DNA of 53,142 nt from Deltaproteobacteria bacterium (GTDB lineage Bacteria > Myxococcota > Myxococcia > Myxococcales > 40CM-4-68-19): positions 17,882 to 71,023 of the forward strand of contig VBKI01000091.1 in assembly GCA_005879535.1 (NCBI GenBank). The letters are read 5' to 3'. The notes below the pieces were generated by a model that saw only the letters and a list, made by a program, of their open reading frames with translations, made no database searches and had not been told where the DNA came from. The number at the start of each line of letters is the position of its first letter. Position 1 is the first letter of the stretch. A program made the position numbers and the translations under genes. Shown here in pieces: positions 44,345 through 51,966 of the stretch.

Positions 44345-44973
44345 TCGCACTGTTCGCCGCCGCCCACATCTATCTGTTCCCCTGGCCGGGTGAGCCACCC
44401 AAGGCGCTCTTCCTGCTGCCCACGGAGGGCGAGAGCGCGTGCGGCATGGGTCCGGTCAACTTCGGGCCGCCGGATGGGTCGTGGAGCAGCGGCAGCGGCG
44501 GATCGCAGGCCTCCTGCGAGTTCCGCCAGATCGTGCAGCCCGATGCCCTGCTGCCGGCATGGATCGATGCGGGAAAGGTCGTTCCCGGCGCAGAGATCGA
44601 GGTTACCTGGACGCTCCAGGGCGGCGGTGCGAAGGGGACAGGGCACAAGGCGACGTTGAAGGCGGACGCGGTGGCGCCCGACGCGCTCCGCAGCACCGCC
44701 GCGGGACTGTCCGCGAAAGCCGCGAAGGTAAAGAACAACGTGCGCGTGGATGTCCGCAATGGCGGGCAAGGTCCCATCCTCCTCGGCGACGCGGTCGCCG
44801 CCCGGAATCGTCCGGACGACAGCTGCGTGGGAGCGGGGCCGCAGGCCTTGCTGCAGCCCGGCGAGACCCTGGTCGACACGCGGCCGGGCCTGCTCTCCAA
44901 GTCGATGAAGGTCTACGCGGCCGCCTTTACCGCCCCGAAGAAGTGCCGCTGGGTGGAGATTCAGCGGCGCTGA
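44341..44973 (+). CDS. Hypothetical exported protein
   Basis: A 210-residue product from GTG 44341, in a GTGA overlap with the map stop. The N-terminus (IALFAAAHIYLFPWPG) is hydrophobic and may be a weak signal peptide. Cys residues occur near the N-terminus (ESACGMG and ASCEF) and C-terminus (DDSCVGAG, KKCRW), in a beta-rich, Gly/Ala-rich domain. I do not recognise a family. It probably rides on the spc operon transcript. Its end overlaps the convergent lipoprotein gene by 47 bases. Confidence 0.6.
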   Translation: MIALFAAAHIYLFPWPGEPPKALFLLPTEGESACGMGPVNFGPPDGSWSSGSGGSQASCEFRQIVQPDALLPAWIDAGKVVPGAEIEVTWTLQGGGAKGTGHKATLKADAVAPDALRSTAAGLSAKAAKVKNNVRVDVRNGGQGPILLGDAVAARNRPDDSCVGAGPQALLQPGETLVDTRPGLLSKSMKVYAAAFTAPKKCRWVEIQRR

Positions 44974-45418
44974 TCGAAGGTAGCCCCGAACGGCTGCACC
45001 GTTCGGCGTGGTCCCTGGCCCGAAGCGTGAAGGCGAAAGGCAGCTCCTGCCTTGGCGCGCCCTTCATGACTTCGGGCGGAGGGGGATCGAGCTTTCGGAC
45101 AGACTTGATGCTCTCTACCGCGACCTCGTCGAGGTACCGCGCACCCGAACTCGTGGCGACGCGGATATCCGAAATCTGCCCATCGCCCTCGACCGTGAAC
45201 GTCAGAACGGTGCGCCGGTCCCGGGTCGAATACAGGCATCCCGTCGGATCGTTGCGTGAGGCCGCATCGATGACGCGAGGCTTCCAGGCCGCTCCGAACG
45301 CTGCTTTCACCGTCTCGAGGTACGACTTGCCAGCGGGTGAAAGAGGCGACCCGCGGGGTGTCGTCCTGCAGGCGGACAGGCAAGCAACAAGAATCGCGAC
45401 GAGAAGAGTGGGTCGCAC
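44927..45418 (-). CDS. Lipoprotein with TonB C-terminal-like domain
   Basis: A 163-residue product from GTG 45418: VRPTLLVAILVACLSACRTT has a lipobox (LSAC). The main domain (about residues 30-130: LETVKAAFGAAWKPRVIDAA, RTVLTFTVEGDGQISDIRVA, YLDEVAVESIKSVRKLDPPP) resembles the periplasmic C-terminal fold of TonB/TolA. It may connect to an energy-transducing or envelope complex, but it lacks the TonB membrane anchor. The last 30 residues run into the convergent gene. It is divergent from the rpmJ promoter region. Confidence 0.7.
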   Translation of the reverse strand: MRPTLLVAILVACLSACRTTPRGSPLSPAGKSYLETVKAAFGAAWKPRVIDAASRNDPTGCLYSTRDRRTVLTFTVEGDGQISDIRVATSSGARYLDEVAVESIKSVRKLDPPPPEVMKGAPRQELPFAFTLRARDHAERCSRSGLPSISAAESPPSGTSSGR

Positions 45419-45472
45419 GCGAGGCGCTCCTATCACTTCTATCGGCCTTGCTCGGCGCCGTAACGCCCCCGT

Positions 45473-45492
45473 GGCCGGCCCTCCGGCCGGCC
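45473..45492. repeat. Perfect inverted repeat upstream of the rpmJ promoter
   Basis: GGCCGGCC at 45473-45480 and again at 45485-45492, separated by CTCC. Each arm is itself palindromic. It lies 9 bases upstream of the -35 of the rpmJ promoter and 55 bases from the start of the divergent lipoprotein gene. It could be an operator or a chance high-GC structure. Confidence 0.35.
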
Positions 45493-45501
45493 AGGAGCAC
45501 C

Positions 45502-45530
45502 TTGACATGATGCAGCGCGGCTGTTATTAG
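45502..45530 (+). promoter_or_regulatory. Consensus promoter of the rpmJ-rpsM-rpsK-rpsD-rpoA-rplQ operon
   Basis: TTGACA at 45502-45507 and TATTAG at 45525-45530 with a 17-base spacer; the -35 is perfect and the -10 matches 4 of 6. It is upstream of rpmJ with about 100 bases of leader. A 9-bp inverted repeat, AGCGCGGCT (45514-45522) with AGCCGCGCT (45529-45537), straddles the -10. Confidence 0.8.
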
Positions 45531-45636
45531 CCGCGCTCCCTTCGTTCCGGGTAGGCCCCGGCGGCGCGAGCCGCGGTAGGGGGTGCGGACGGAAGGAAAG
45601 CGATTTTCGGGGCGTTTTCGTCGGCTGGAGGAAGCC

Positions 45637-45753
45637 GTGAAGGTCCGTGCTTCGGTGAAGAAGATCTGCGTGAAGTGCAAGGTGATCCGCCGCAAGGGCG
45701 TGGTGCGCGTGATCTGCACGGCGAACCCCCGCCACAAGCAGCGGCAGGGCTGA
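45637..45753 (+). CDS. rpmJ: 50S ribosomal protein L36, zinc-binding form
   Basis: A 38-residue product from GTG 45637, [20 protein letters not shown] onward, ending NPRHKQRQG. The three Cys and one His (CVKC, CTAN, H) form the zinc site of the C+ form. CTGGAGGAAGCC precedes it. It is the usual last small protein before rpsM. It is too short for many gene finders, but its sequence is unmistakable. Confidence 0.96.
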   Translation: MKVRASVKKICVKCKVIRRKGVVRVICTANPRHKQRQG

Positions 45754-45765
45754 GGAGATTCGTAG

Positions 45766-46158
45766 ATGGCGCGTATTGCAGGCGTGGACCTTCCCCGCGA
45801 GAAGCAGATCGAGACCTCGCTGCAGTACCTGTACGGGATCGGCAAGACCACCGCACAGAAGATCTGTACGGCGGCGCAGCTCGATCCCACCAAGCGGACG
45901 AAGGACCTCACCGAAGACGAGATCCACCGCATCCGCGAGACGCTGGAACAGGGCTACAAGGTGGAGGGCGACCTGCGCCGCGAAGTGAGCCTCAACATCA
46001 AGCGCCTGATGGACCTCGGCTGCTACCGCGGCCTCCGCCACCGCAAAGGCCTGCCGGTCCGCGGCCAGCGCACCCACACCAACGCGCGCACCCGCAAGGG
46101 TCCGAAGCGCGGCATCGTCCGCCGCGTCGTCAGCGCCGCGCCCCCCGCCGGCAAGTAA
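45766..46158 (+). CDS. rpsM: 30S ribosomal protein S13
   Basis: S13 is in the 30S head and forms bridges to the 50S. The 130-residue product has [40 protein letters not shown] and the conserved C-terminal [20 protein letters not shown] with a basic tail. It has a short Pro/Ala extension at the very end. It starts 12 bases after rpmJ. Confidence 0.98.
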   Translation: MARIAGVDLPREKQIETSLQYLYGIGKTTAQKICTAAQLDPTKRTKDLTEDEIHRIRETLEQGYKVEGDLRREVSLNIKRLMDLGCYRGLRHRKGLPVRGQRTHTNARTRKGPKRGIVRRVVSAAPPAGK

Positions 46159-46170
46159 GGACACATCGAC

Positions 46171-46623
<453 letters not shown>

Positions 46624-46637
46624 GGAGCTTTCTCGAG

Positions 46638-47264
46638 ATGGCTCGATACACGGAATCGTCTTGCCGCATCTGCCGGCGTGAAAATCTCAAGATGTACCTG
46701 AAGGGCGACCGCTGCTACACGGACAAGTGCGCCATCGAGCGCCGCCCGTATCCGCCGGGCCAGCACGGCCAGGGCCGCGCCAAGTTCTCCGAATACGGCG
46801 TGCAGCTGCGCGAGAAGCAGAAGGTGAAGCGGCTCTACGGCCTGCTCGAGACGCAGTTCCGCGGCTACTACCTGCGCGGCAGCGCCGCCAAGGGCAAGAC
46901 CGGCGAGAACCTGCTCCAGTTCCTCGAGCAGCGCCTCGACAACGTGGTCTTCCGCCTCGGTTTCGCCGACACGCGCGCGGAGGCGCGCCAGCTCGTCCGG
47001 CACGGGCACTTCCGCGTCAACGACCGCAAGGTCAACATCCCCAGCTTCCAGGTGAAGGTCGGCGACGTGGTCGCGGTGAAGGAGAAGTCCCGCAAGGTCG
47101 TCCGCATCAACGAGGCGCTGGAGGCGGTCGACCGCCGCGGCGTTCCGGCCTGGCTCGATCTCGACAAGGGCGGCTTCAAGGGGACGGTGAAGTCCACCCC
47201 CAGCCGCGACGACATCACCATGCCCATCCAGGAGCAGCTGATCGTCGAGCTCTACTCGAAGTAG
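46638..47264 (+). CDS. rpsD: 30S ribosomal protein S4, zinc-binding form
   Basis: S4 nucleates 30S assembly and in E. coli represses the alpha operon. The 208-residue product has the N-terminal zinc motif (CRIC, C and C in [20 protein letters not shown]), the S4 RNA-binding domain [20 protein letters not shown] and [20 protein letters not shown]. The start ATG 46638 is 14 bases after rpsK. A 93-base spacer follows before rpoA. Confidence 0.98.
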   Translation: MARYTESSCRICRRENLKMYLKGDRCYTDKCAIERRPYPPGQHGQGRAKFSEYGVQLREKQKVKRLYGLLETQFRGYYLRGSAAKGKTGENLLQFLEQRLDNVVFRLGFADTRAEARQLVRHGHFRVNDRKVNIPSFQVKVGDVVAVKEKSRKVVRINEALEAVDRRGVPAWLDLDKGGFKGTVKSTPSRDDITMPIQEQLIVELYSK

Positions 47265-47357
47265 TGCGCAGGGCAGTACGCAGTTCCCGCAGCGGACGAC
47301 CCAATGGTGCCCCGCAATTCCGCGGTGGAGACGGGCGGCGTTGCAAGGAGAAGAAAC

Positions 47358-48383
47358 GTGGCAGAAGCATTGATTGCGAAGAACTGGCGCGACCTGATCA
47401 AGCCGCGCGGCCTGCACGTCGAGCAGGACACGCTGACCGACACCTACGGGAAGTTCGTCGCCGAGCCGCTCGAGCGCGGCTTCGGCATCACCCTCGGCAA
47501 CGCGCTGAGGCGCGTGCTGCTCAGCTCGCTGCAGGGCGCCGCCATGACCAGCGTCCGCATCGAAGGCGTGGAGCACGAGTTCACCACCATCTCCAACGTT
47601 GCCGAGGACGTCACCGACATCATCCTCAACCTCAAGGAAGTCCTCCTCCGGATGCACACGCAGGAGGAGAAGACCATCCGCATCGAGGTGGAGGGGCCCA
47701 AGGAAGTCAAGGCCGGCGACGTCATCGTCGACCAGGACGTCGAGGTGCTGAATCCCGGCCATCACCTCTTCACCGTGTCCGAGGGCGGGCGCGTGCGGAT
47801 GGAGATGACCTGCCGCCGCGGCCGCGGGTACGTCCCCGCCGAGCGGAACAAGGTGGTGGGCGCGCCCATCGGGGTGATGCCCATCGACTCGCTCTTCAGC
47901 CCGGTGAAGAAGGTCAACTACCAGGTGACCAACGCCCGCGTCGGGCAGGCCACCGACTACGACCGCCTCTCGCTGGAAGTGTGGAGCAACGGGTCGGTGA
48001 CGCCGGCGGACGCGGTGGCGTTCGCGGCGAAGATCGTCAAGGAACAGCTCTCCATCTTCATCAACTTCGACGAGACCGAGGAGCCGGCCCCGATCGAGCT
48101 GCCGAAGAACGAGGAGAAGCTGAACGAGAATCTCTTCCGCTCGGTAGACGAGCTGGAGCTGTCGGTCCGCTCGGCCAACTGCCTGCAGAACGCCAACATC
48201 AAGACCATCGGCGACCTGGTGCAGAAGACCGAGGCCGAGATGCTGAAGACCAAGAACTTCGGCCGGAAGTCCTTGAAGGAGATCAAGGAAATCCTCGCCG
48301 AGATGGGGCTTGGCCTGGGAATGAAGCTGGAGAACTGGCCGCCCAAGCCGCCCACGGCCCAGGCGCCCGTCCTGAAGCAGTAA
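47358..48383 (+). CDS. rpoA: DNA-directed RNA polymerase subunit alpha
   Basis: Alpha dimerises to start polymerase assembly. The 341-residue product begins at GTG 47358 ([20 protein letters not shown]) with AAGGAGAAG upstream; further upstream in-frame ATG 47304 lacks a good site and adds non-typical residues. The N-terminal domain has [20 protein letters not shown] and the C-terminal DNA- and activator-contacting domain has [20 protein letters not shown] and [21 protein letters not shown] short Pro-rich tail ends the protein. Confidence 0.98.
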   Translation: MAEALIAKNWRDLIKPRGLHVEQDTLTDTYGKFVAEPLERGFGITLGNALRRVLLSSLQGAAMTSVRIEGVEHEFTTISNVAEDVTDIILNLKEVLLRMHTQEEKTIRIEVEGPKEVKAGDVIVDQDVEVLNPGHHLFTVSEGGRVRMEMTCRRGRGYVPAERNKVVGAPIGVMPIDSLFSPVKKVNYQVTNARVGQATDYDRLSLEVWSNGSVTPADAVAFAAKIVKEQLSIFINFDETEEPAPIELPKNEEKLNENLFRSVDELELSVRSANCLQNANIKTIGDLVQKTEAEMLKTKNFGRKSLKEIKEILAEMGLGLGMKLENWPPKPPTAQAPVLKQ

Positions 48384-48393
48384 GGAGACCGCG

Positions 48394-48903
48394 ATGTCCC
48401 GCCACGCCAATGCCGGCCGCAAGCTGAGCCGGAATACCAGCCACCGCAAGGCGCTGCTCGACAACCTGGTCCGGGCGGTGATCCTCAACGAGAGCATCCG
48501 CACCACCACGCCCAAGGCCAAGGAGGCGCGGCGGCTGGTGGAGCGGGTGATCACCAAGGCGCGCGACAACACGCTGGCCTCCCGCCGGGTCGTTCACAAG
48601 ACGGTGCGCGATCAGGCGGCGCTGGCGAAGCTGTTCGAGAATATCGGCCCGCGCTTCAAGGAGCGCCCGGGCGGGTACACGCGGATCGTCCACGTGCAGA
48701 ACCGGCTCGGGGACAACGCGCCGATGTCGATCCTCGAGCTGGTCGTGAAGGGCGAGAAGACGGAGCCGGAGCAGAAGCCCGCCGCGGAGAAGAAGGCGGA
48801 GAAGAAGGCGGCAGCGAAGGAGACCGGCGGCCAGGGCGCGGGCGAGAAGAAGCCTGCGAAGCAGAAGAAGGCCAAGAAGGAGAAGGAAGAGAAGGGCGAA
48901 TAG
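48394..48903 (+). CDS. rplQ: 50S ribosomal protein L17 with charged tail
   Basis: L17 lies by the tunnel exit. The core ([60 protein letters not shown]) is canonical for about the first 120 residues. The product is 169 residues: the rest is a Lys/Glu/Ala-rich tail ([20 protein letters not shown] and onward). Tails like this are common in high-GC bacteria and are probably disordered. It ends the alpha operon. Confidence 0.97.
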   Translation: MSRHANAGRKLSRNTSHRKALLDNLVRAVILNESIRTTTPKAKEARRLVERVITKARDNTLASRRVVHKTVRDQAALAKLFENIGPRFKERPGGYTRIVHVQNRLGDNAPMSILELVVKGEKTEPEQKPAAEKKAEKKAAAKETGGQGAGEKKPAKQKKAKKEKEEKGE

Positions 48904-48926
48904 CTCCGACTTTGCGCTCCCACCCC

Positions 48927-48968
48927 GAACTCGCCCCGGCGGCCGCGAGCTCGCCCCGGGGCGAGTTC
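48927..48968. terminator. 13-bp inverted repeat after rplQ
   Basis: GAACTCGCCCCGG (48927-48939) pairs perfectly with CCGGGGCGAGTTC (48956-48968) around a 16-base loop. It lies between the convergent rplQ and response-regulator genes, in line with a bidirectional terminator, but no U-run follows, so Rho or processing may be needed. Confidence 0.55.
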
Positions 48969-48985
48969 AGTTTCGAACTCAATCA

Positions 48986-49001
48986 GTTCAGCCGGCTGAA
49001 C
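48986..49001. repeat. 16-base perfect palindrome
   Basis: GTTCAGCCGGCTGAAC is a perfect 16-base palindrome in the same convergent gap as the larger inverted repeat. A shorter GAGTTC/GAACTC pair (48963-48968 with 48975-48980) lies just before it, so alternative hairpins are possible. Its role is not known; it may be part of the transcription end signals. Confidence 0.4.
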
Positions 49002-49043
49002 CAAATAGCGGCGCAACCTCGCGCAAGCAGGGAGTAACGCGGC

Positions 49044-49436
49044 TCAGTCGCTGAGCCGCACGCGGATTCGCGCGATCAGCTCCTGGTTCTCGAACGGCTT
49101 GCGGATGAACTCCTCCGCGCCGGCGGCGAGAGCGCGCTCCACGACGTCCTTGCCCGGCCGGGCCGAGACAACGAACACCGGGACGTTGCGCGTGCGTGGA
49201 TCCTTCTTCAGGGCACGGCAGAGATCGAGCCCGTCGCGGTCGGGCATGGCGATGTCCAGGAGCACCAGATGGGGGACCGCGTGCTCGAGCTTCTCCAGCG
49301 CCGCGGCGGCGCTGGTCGCCACGGTGGAGTCGATTCCCTCGAGCTCGAGCAGGGTGGCGAGGAAGGTGACGATCTCCGGGTCGTCGTCCACCACCAGGAC
49401 GCGCCGGCGCGGCGATCGCTCTTCGGCTGCGCTCAT
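49044..49436 (-). CDS. Stand-alone receiver-domain protein (CheY-like)
   Basis: A 130-residue single-domain response regulator starting MSAAEERSPRRRVLVVDDDP. The acidic pocket is VDDD, the phosphorylated Asp is in LVLLDIAMPDRDG, the conserved Ser is in VVSA and the Lys in RKPF. No output domain is attached, so it probably acts through protein contacts. Its start overlaps the stop of the upstream gene (ATGA). The histidine kinase gene lies two genes upstream in the same minus-strand cluster. Confidence 0.9.
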   Translation of the reverse strand: MSAAEERSPRRRVLVVDDDPEIVTFLATLLELEGIDSTVATSAAAALEKLEHAVPHLVLLDIAMPDRDGLDLCRALKKDPRTRNVPVFVVSARPGKDVVERALAAGAEEFIRKPFENQELIARIRVRLSD

Positions 49437-49999
49437 TCGCGGAACTCCGCTTCGTAGCGCCCGGCGAGCGTATCGACGAGCAGCGTCTTGGGCGCCATGC
49501 TGCGCGGCGCGTAGGTGGCCCTGCCGGCCTGATCGCGGATGGCGAATTTGTTCACGGGGAGCATCACGTGGCCGCCGGGGCCGACTTCCTCCGTCCGAAA
49601 CTGATAGATGCCGTTCAGCGTCAGCCGGACGTTGTGCCATGATTTCGGGGAATCGTTGCGCACGAAGATCTGCGTCATGGCCGGCACCTCGACGCGCTGG
49701 ACGCGCACATACGCGCCCAGCACATTATCGGTGTACAGCTGGCCGACCAACGTAGCCGCCACGATCAAGCCGTAGCTCCCCAGCGCGTAAGCGCGCCACC
49801 GGGAGTGTTCGGGCCGCGCCCGGAAGTCCGCAAGCGCGTTGCCACTCCGGGTGGCGACGCGCCCGAAGCTCGACCCCGTCATCCGGATCAGCCCACGCGC
49901 CGCCGCTGCGAGCCCGCTTCCGATGGCAGCGCCCAGTCCACGCTTCTGTGGCGCTGCTGCCGCTGCCGGCGCTGCCGGCGGTCGGGTGACTTCTCCCAC
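49433..49999 (-). CDS. Hypothetical membrane-anchored protein
   Basis: A 188-residue protein from GTG 49999. A Pro/Ala-rich N-terminus is followed by a basic segment and one predicted membrane helix (ALGSYGLIVAATLVGQLY, about residues 72-89), then a beta-rich domain with TQIFVRNDSPKSWHNVRLTL and MLPVNKFAIRDQ, probably exposed outside the membrane. It is coupled (ATGA) to the receiver gene. I do not recognise a family; the domain has an Ig-like look. The start is uncertain because no good ribosome-binding site stands out. Confidence 0.6.
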   Translation of the reverse strand: MGEVTRPPAAPAAAAAPQKRGLGAAIGSGLAAAARGLIRMTGSSFGRVATRSGNALADFRARPEHSRWRAYALGSYGLIVAATLVGQLYTDNVLGAYVRVQRVEVPAMTQIFVRNDSPKSWHNVRLTLNGIYQFRTEEVGPGGHVMLPVNKFAIRDQAGRATYAPRSMAPKTLLVDTLAGRYEAEFRE

Positions 50000-50138
50000 C
50001 GAGCCATCGTACCCGATGAAGTCGCCATGGCAAGCAGGGCCCGGGCGAAGAGTGCTGAACGAGCGATTTATCGGGGATTTCCGGTCGCTCCCGGGTGATG
50101 ACGCTCTGTGTCAACCGAAGGAGATCCCGCGCGCGGGC

Positions 50139-50963
50139 TCAATGCCACGCAGCGCGCCGGAACCCCGGGTCCTGCGCCCAGCGGGAAAACGCCGGGTCGT
50201 CCTGCATCTGGGCGAGCGACCGGTCGGTCGCCTCCTGCACGGCCGCATCGAGGGCGGCGCCTTTGAGCCCCTGTTCCGCGAGCCGCGTCCGCGCGTCCGG
50301 CTCCACCCTCTTCGCCGCTTCGCTCAGCGCCTGGGCGGCAGACGCTGCGTTCCCGCGCGCGGCAAACACCCGCGCGCGTCCATGGTAGCCCTGCGGCGAC
50401 CCGGGAGCGACCGAGAGCAGGCGATCGAACGTCGCGCCCGCTTCCGGAATCTGGCCGTCCTCGAGCAACGCCAGGCCGTATTGGTACAGCGCGGGAACGT
50501 TGTCCGACTTGAGGTGGACGGCCCGCTCGTAATCCGCGAGCGCCGCCTTCCGGTCTCCGGCGCGCGCGGCGAGATTCCCGCGCGAGAGCAGCAGGAAGAG
50601 GTTGGTCGGCGCGCCCTCCAGCGCGGCGCTCAACTCGGCCCGCGCAGCCACCACATCTCCCGTTTCCCCGAGCACGCGCGCAGCGCCGATCCGGGCGGTG
50701 ACCGAGCCGGGGTCGACGGCAGCGGCGTCCCGATATGCGGCGAGCGCCTCCTGCTTCCGGCCGAGATCGTAGAGCGCGTCGCCGAGCCGCTCCCGCGCCT
50801 GCGCGCTGCGGGGGGCGAGGCGCGCTGCCTCGCGGTACTCCGCCACCGCTTCCTGCGGATGCCCGGTATTTACCAGCACGTTCCCGCGTGCGAGATGCGG
50901 CGCCGAAGCGTCGGTGTTGCAGGCGCACGCGAGCGCCAGCGCGAGAGCAGCTCCGGATCTCAT
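50139..50963 (-). CDS. TPR-repeat lipoprotein
   Basis: A 274-residue protein with a lipoprotein-like leader (ALALALACACNTDASAP, lipobox near Cys13 or 15) and about six tetratricopeptide repeats, for instance ARGNVLVNTGHPQEAVAEYR and ARERLGDALYDLGRKQEALA. TPR repeats mediate protein contacts, so it may be an outer-membrane scaffold. It lies 45 bases after the histidine kinase and 139 bases before the next gene on the minus strand, so it may be part of the same regulatory cluster. Confidence 0.8.
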   Translation of the reverse strand: MRSGAALALALACACNTDASAPHLARGNVLVNTGHPQEAVAEYREAARLAPRSAQARERLGDALYDLGRKQEALAAYRDAAAVDPGSVTARIGAARVLGETGDVVAARAELSAALEGAPTNLFLLLSRGNLAARAGDRKAALADYERAVHLKSDNVPALYQYGLALLEDGQIPEAGATFDRLLSVAPGSPQGYHGRARVFAARGNAASAAQALSEAAKRVEPDARTRLAEQGLKGAALDAAVQEATDRSLAQMQDDPAFSRWAQDPGFRRAAWH

Positions 50964-51008
50964 GGCGGGCGGAGGATAATCGAGAAGATCCAGCGGAAAA
51001 AGCGCTTC

Positions 51009-51929
51009 TTACGCCGGGGGCAGCGTGAGCACGAACGCCGCGCCCGATCCCCCGTCGCGGAGCGTGAGCGTGCCGCCGTGGGCCTGAGCAATGTCCCGGC
51101 TGGTGGAGAGGCCCAGCCCGTTTCCGCCCGGGCGCGTGGTGACGAAGCGCTGGAAGATGCGATCGCGATTTTCGGGCGGCACTCCAGGACCGTCGTCCGT
51201 CACGGTCACTTCCGCCCGCCCATCCGTCGTCCGCGCGGTGCTGATGCTGATGCGCGTCCGCGCGAAGTCCAAGGCGTTCAGGAGCAGGTTCAGCAGGAGC
51301 TGGCGGATGGCGAACGGATCCGCATCCACCCGCGGCGGCTCTCCCGTCGCCTGCTCCAGCTGCAGGTCCTTGATCCGCGCCATCGGCCGGACCATCTGCA
51401 GCGCGTCGCTGACCAGCTCGTTCACGTCCTGTGGCCGCCGCGGCACCTTTTCTCCGGCGGAGTAGCTGAGAAAGCTCTGCAGCTGCGCAACGGTCCGCCG
51501 GGTCTCGTTCTCCAGTTCCTTGAGATGCCGGGTGACCTTGGGGTCCGACCGCGCTCGTTCCGCCGCCGTCCGCGCGAGCTCGGCGAACCCGAGCACCACC
51601 GTCAGCGCGTTCTTCATCTCGTGCGCGAATCCCGCCGTCAGCAGACCCACCGTGCTCGTCCGCTGCGCTCTCTCCAGCGCGACGGAGATCTCCGCCAGCC
51701 GGCGCTGCAGCGTCCAGGCAGCCGCCACGCCGCCCGCAGCCAGGAGCAGGACGGCAAGATACTGCAGTCCGCCGAGGTTCACGCCCTTCCACAGTGAGAC
51801 GACGAGCACGATGGTCGAGAGCAAAAAGATGATCGGCCCCCAGTACAGTGCAGCCATCGCCACCTGCCGCGCGCGGAGCGCGGCGAGAATGCCGGGCGAG
51901 GTGGGGCGCCGCTTCTTCACGCGCGCCAT
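51009..51929 (-). CDS. Sensor histidine kinase, two transmembrane helices, no sensory domain
   Basis: A 306-residue kinase from ATG 51929. Two membrane helices (YWGPIIFLLSTIVLVVSLW and LQYLAVLLLAAGGVAAAW, about residues 29-75) have only a few residues between them, so no large periplasmic sensor exists. The H-box is GLLTAGFAHEMKNALTVVLG; the N-box is LLLNLLLNALDFA; G1 is TDDGPGVPPENRDRIFQRF and G2 is GGNGLGLSTSRDIAQAHGG. It is likely to autophosphorylate and pass phosphate to a regulator such as the receiver protein three genes downstream (inference). No good ribosome-binding site is seen at the start. Confidence 0.9.
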   Translation of the reverse strand: MARVKKRRPTSPGILAALRARQVAMAALYWGPIIFLLSTIVLVVSLWKGVNLGGLQYLAVLLLAAGGVAAAWTLQRRLAEISVALERAQRTSTVGLLTAGFAHEMKNALTVVLGFAELARTAAERARSDPKVTRHLKELENETRRTVAQLQSFLSYSAGEKVPRRPQDVNELVSDALQMVRPMARIKDLQLEQATGEPPRVDADPFAIRQLLLNLLLNALDFARTRISISTARTTDGRAEVTVTDDGPGVPPENRDRIFQRFVTTRPGGNGLGLSTSRDIAQAHGGTLTLRDGGSGAAFVLTLPPA

Positions 51930-51966
51930 ATAGCAGAAGTGGAATGCGGAGCGCCCACGATCCATC

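Noticed and set aside
41552-44398. A 948-codon minus-strand frame opposite secY, adk and map
   Set aside because: Antisense to three strongly supported genes; its composition is typical of a shadow frame.
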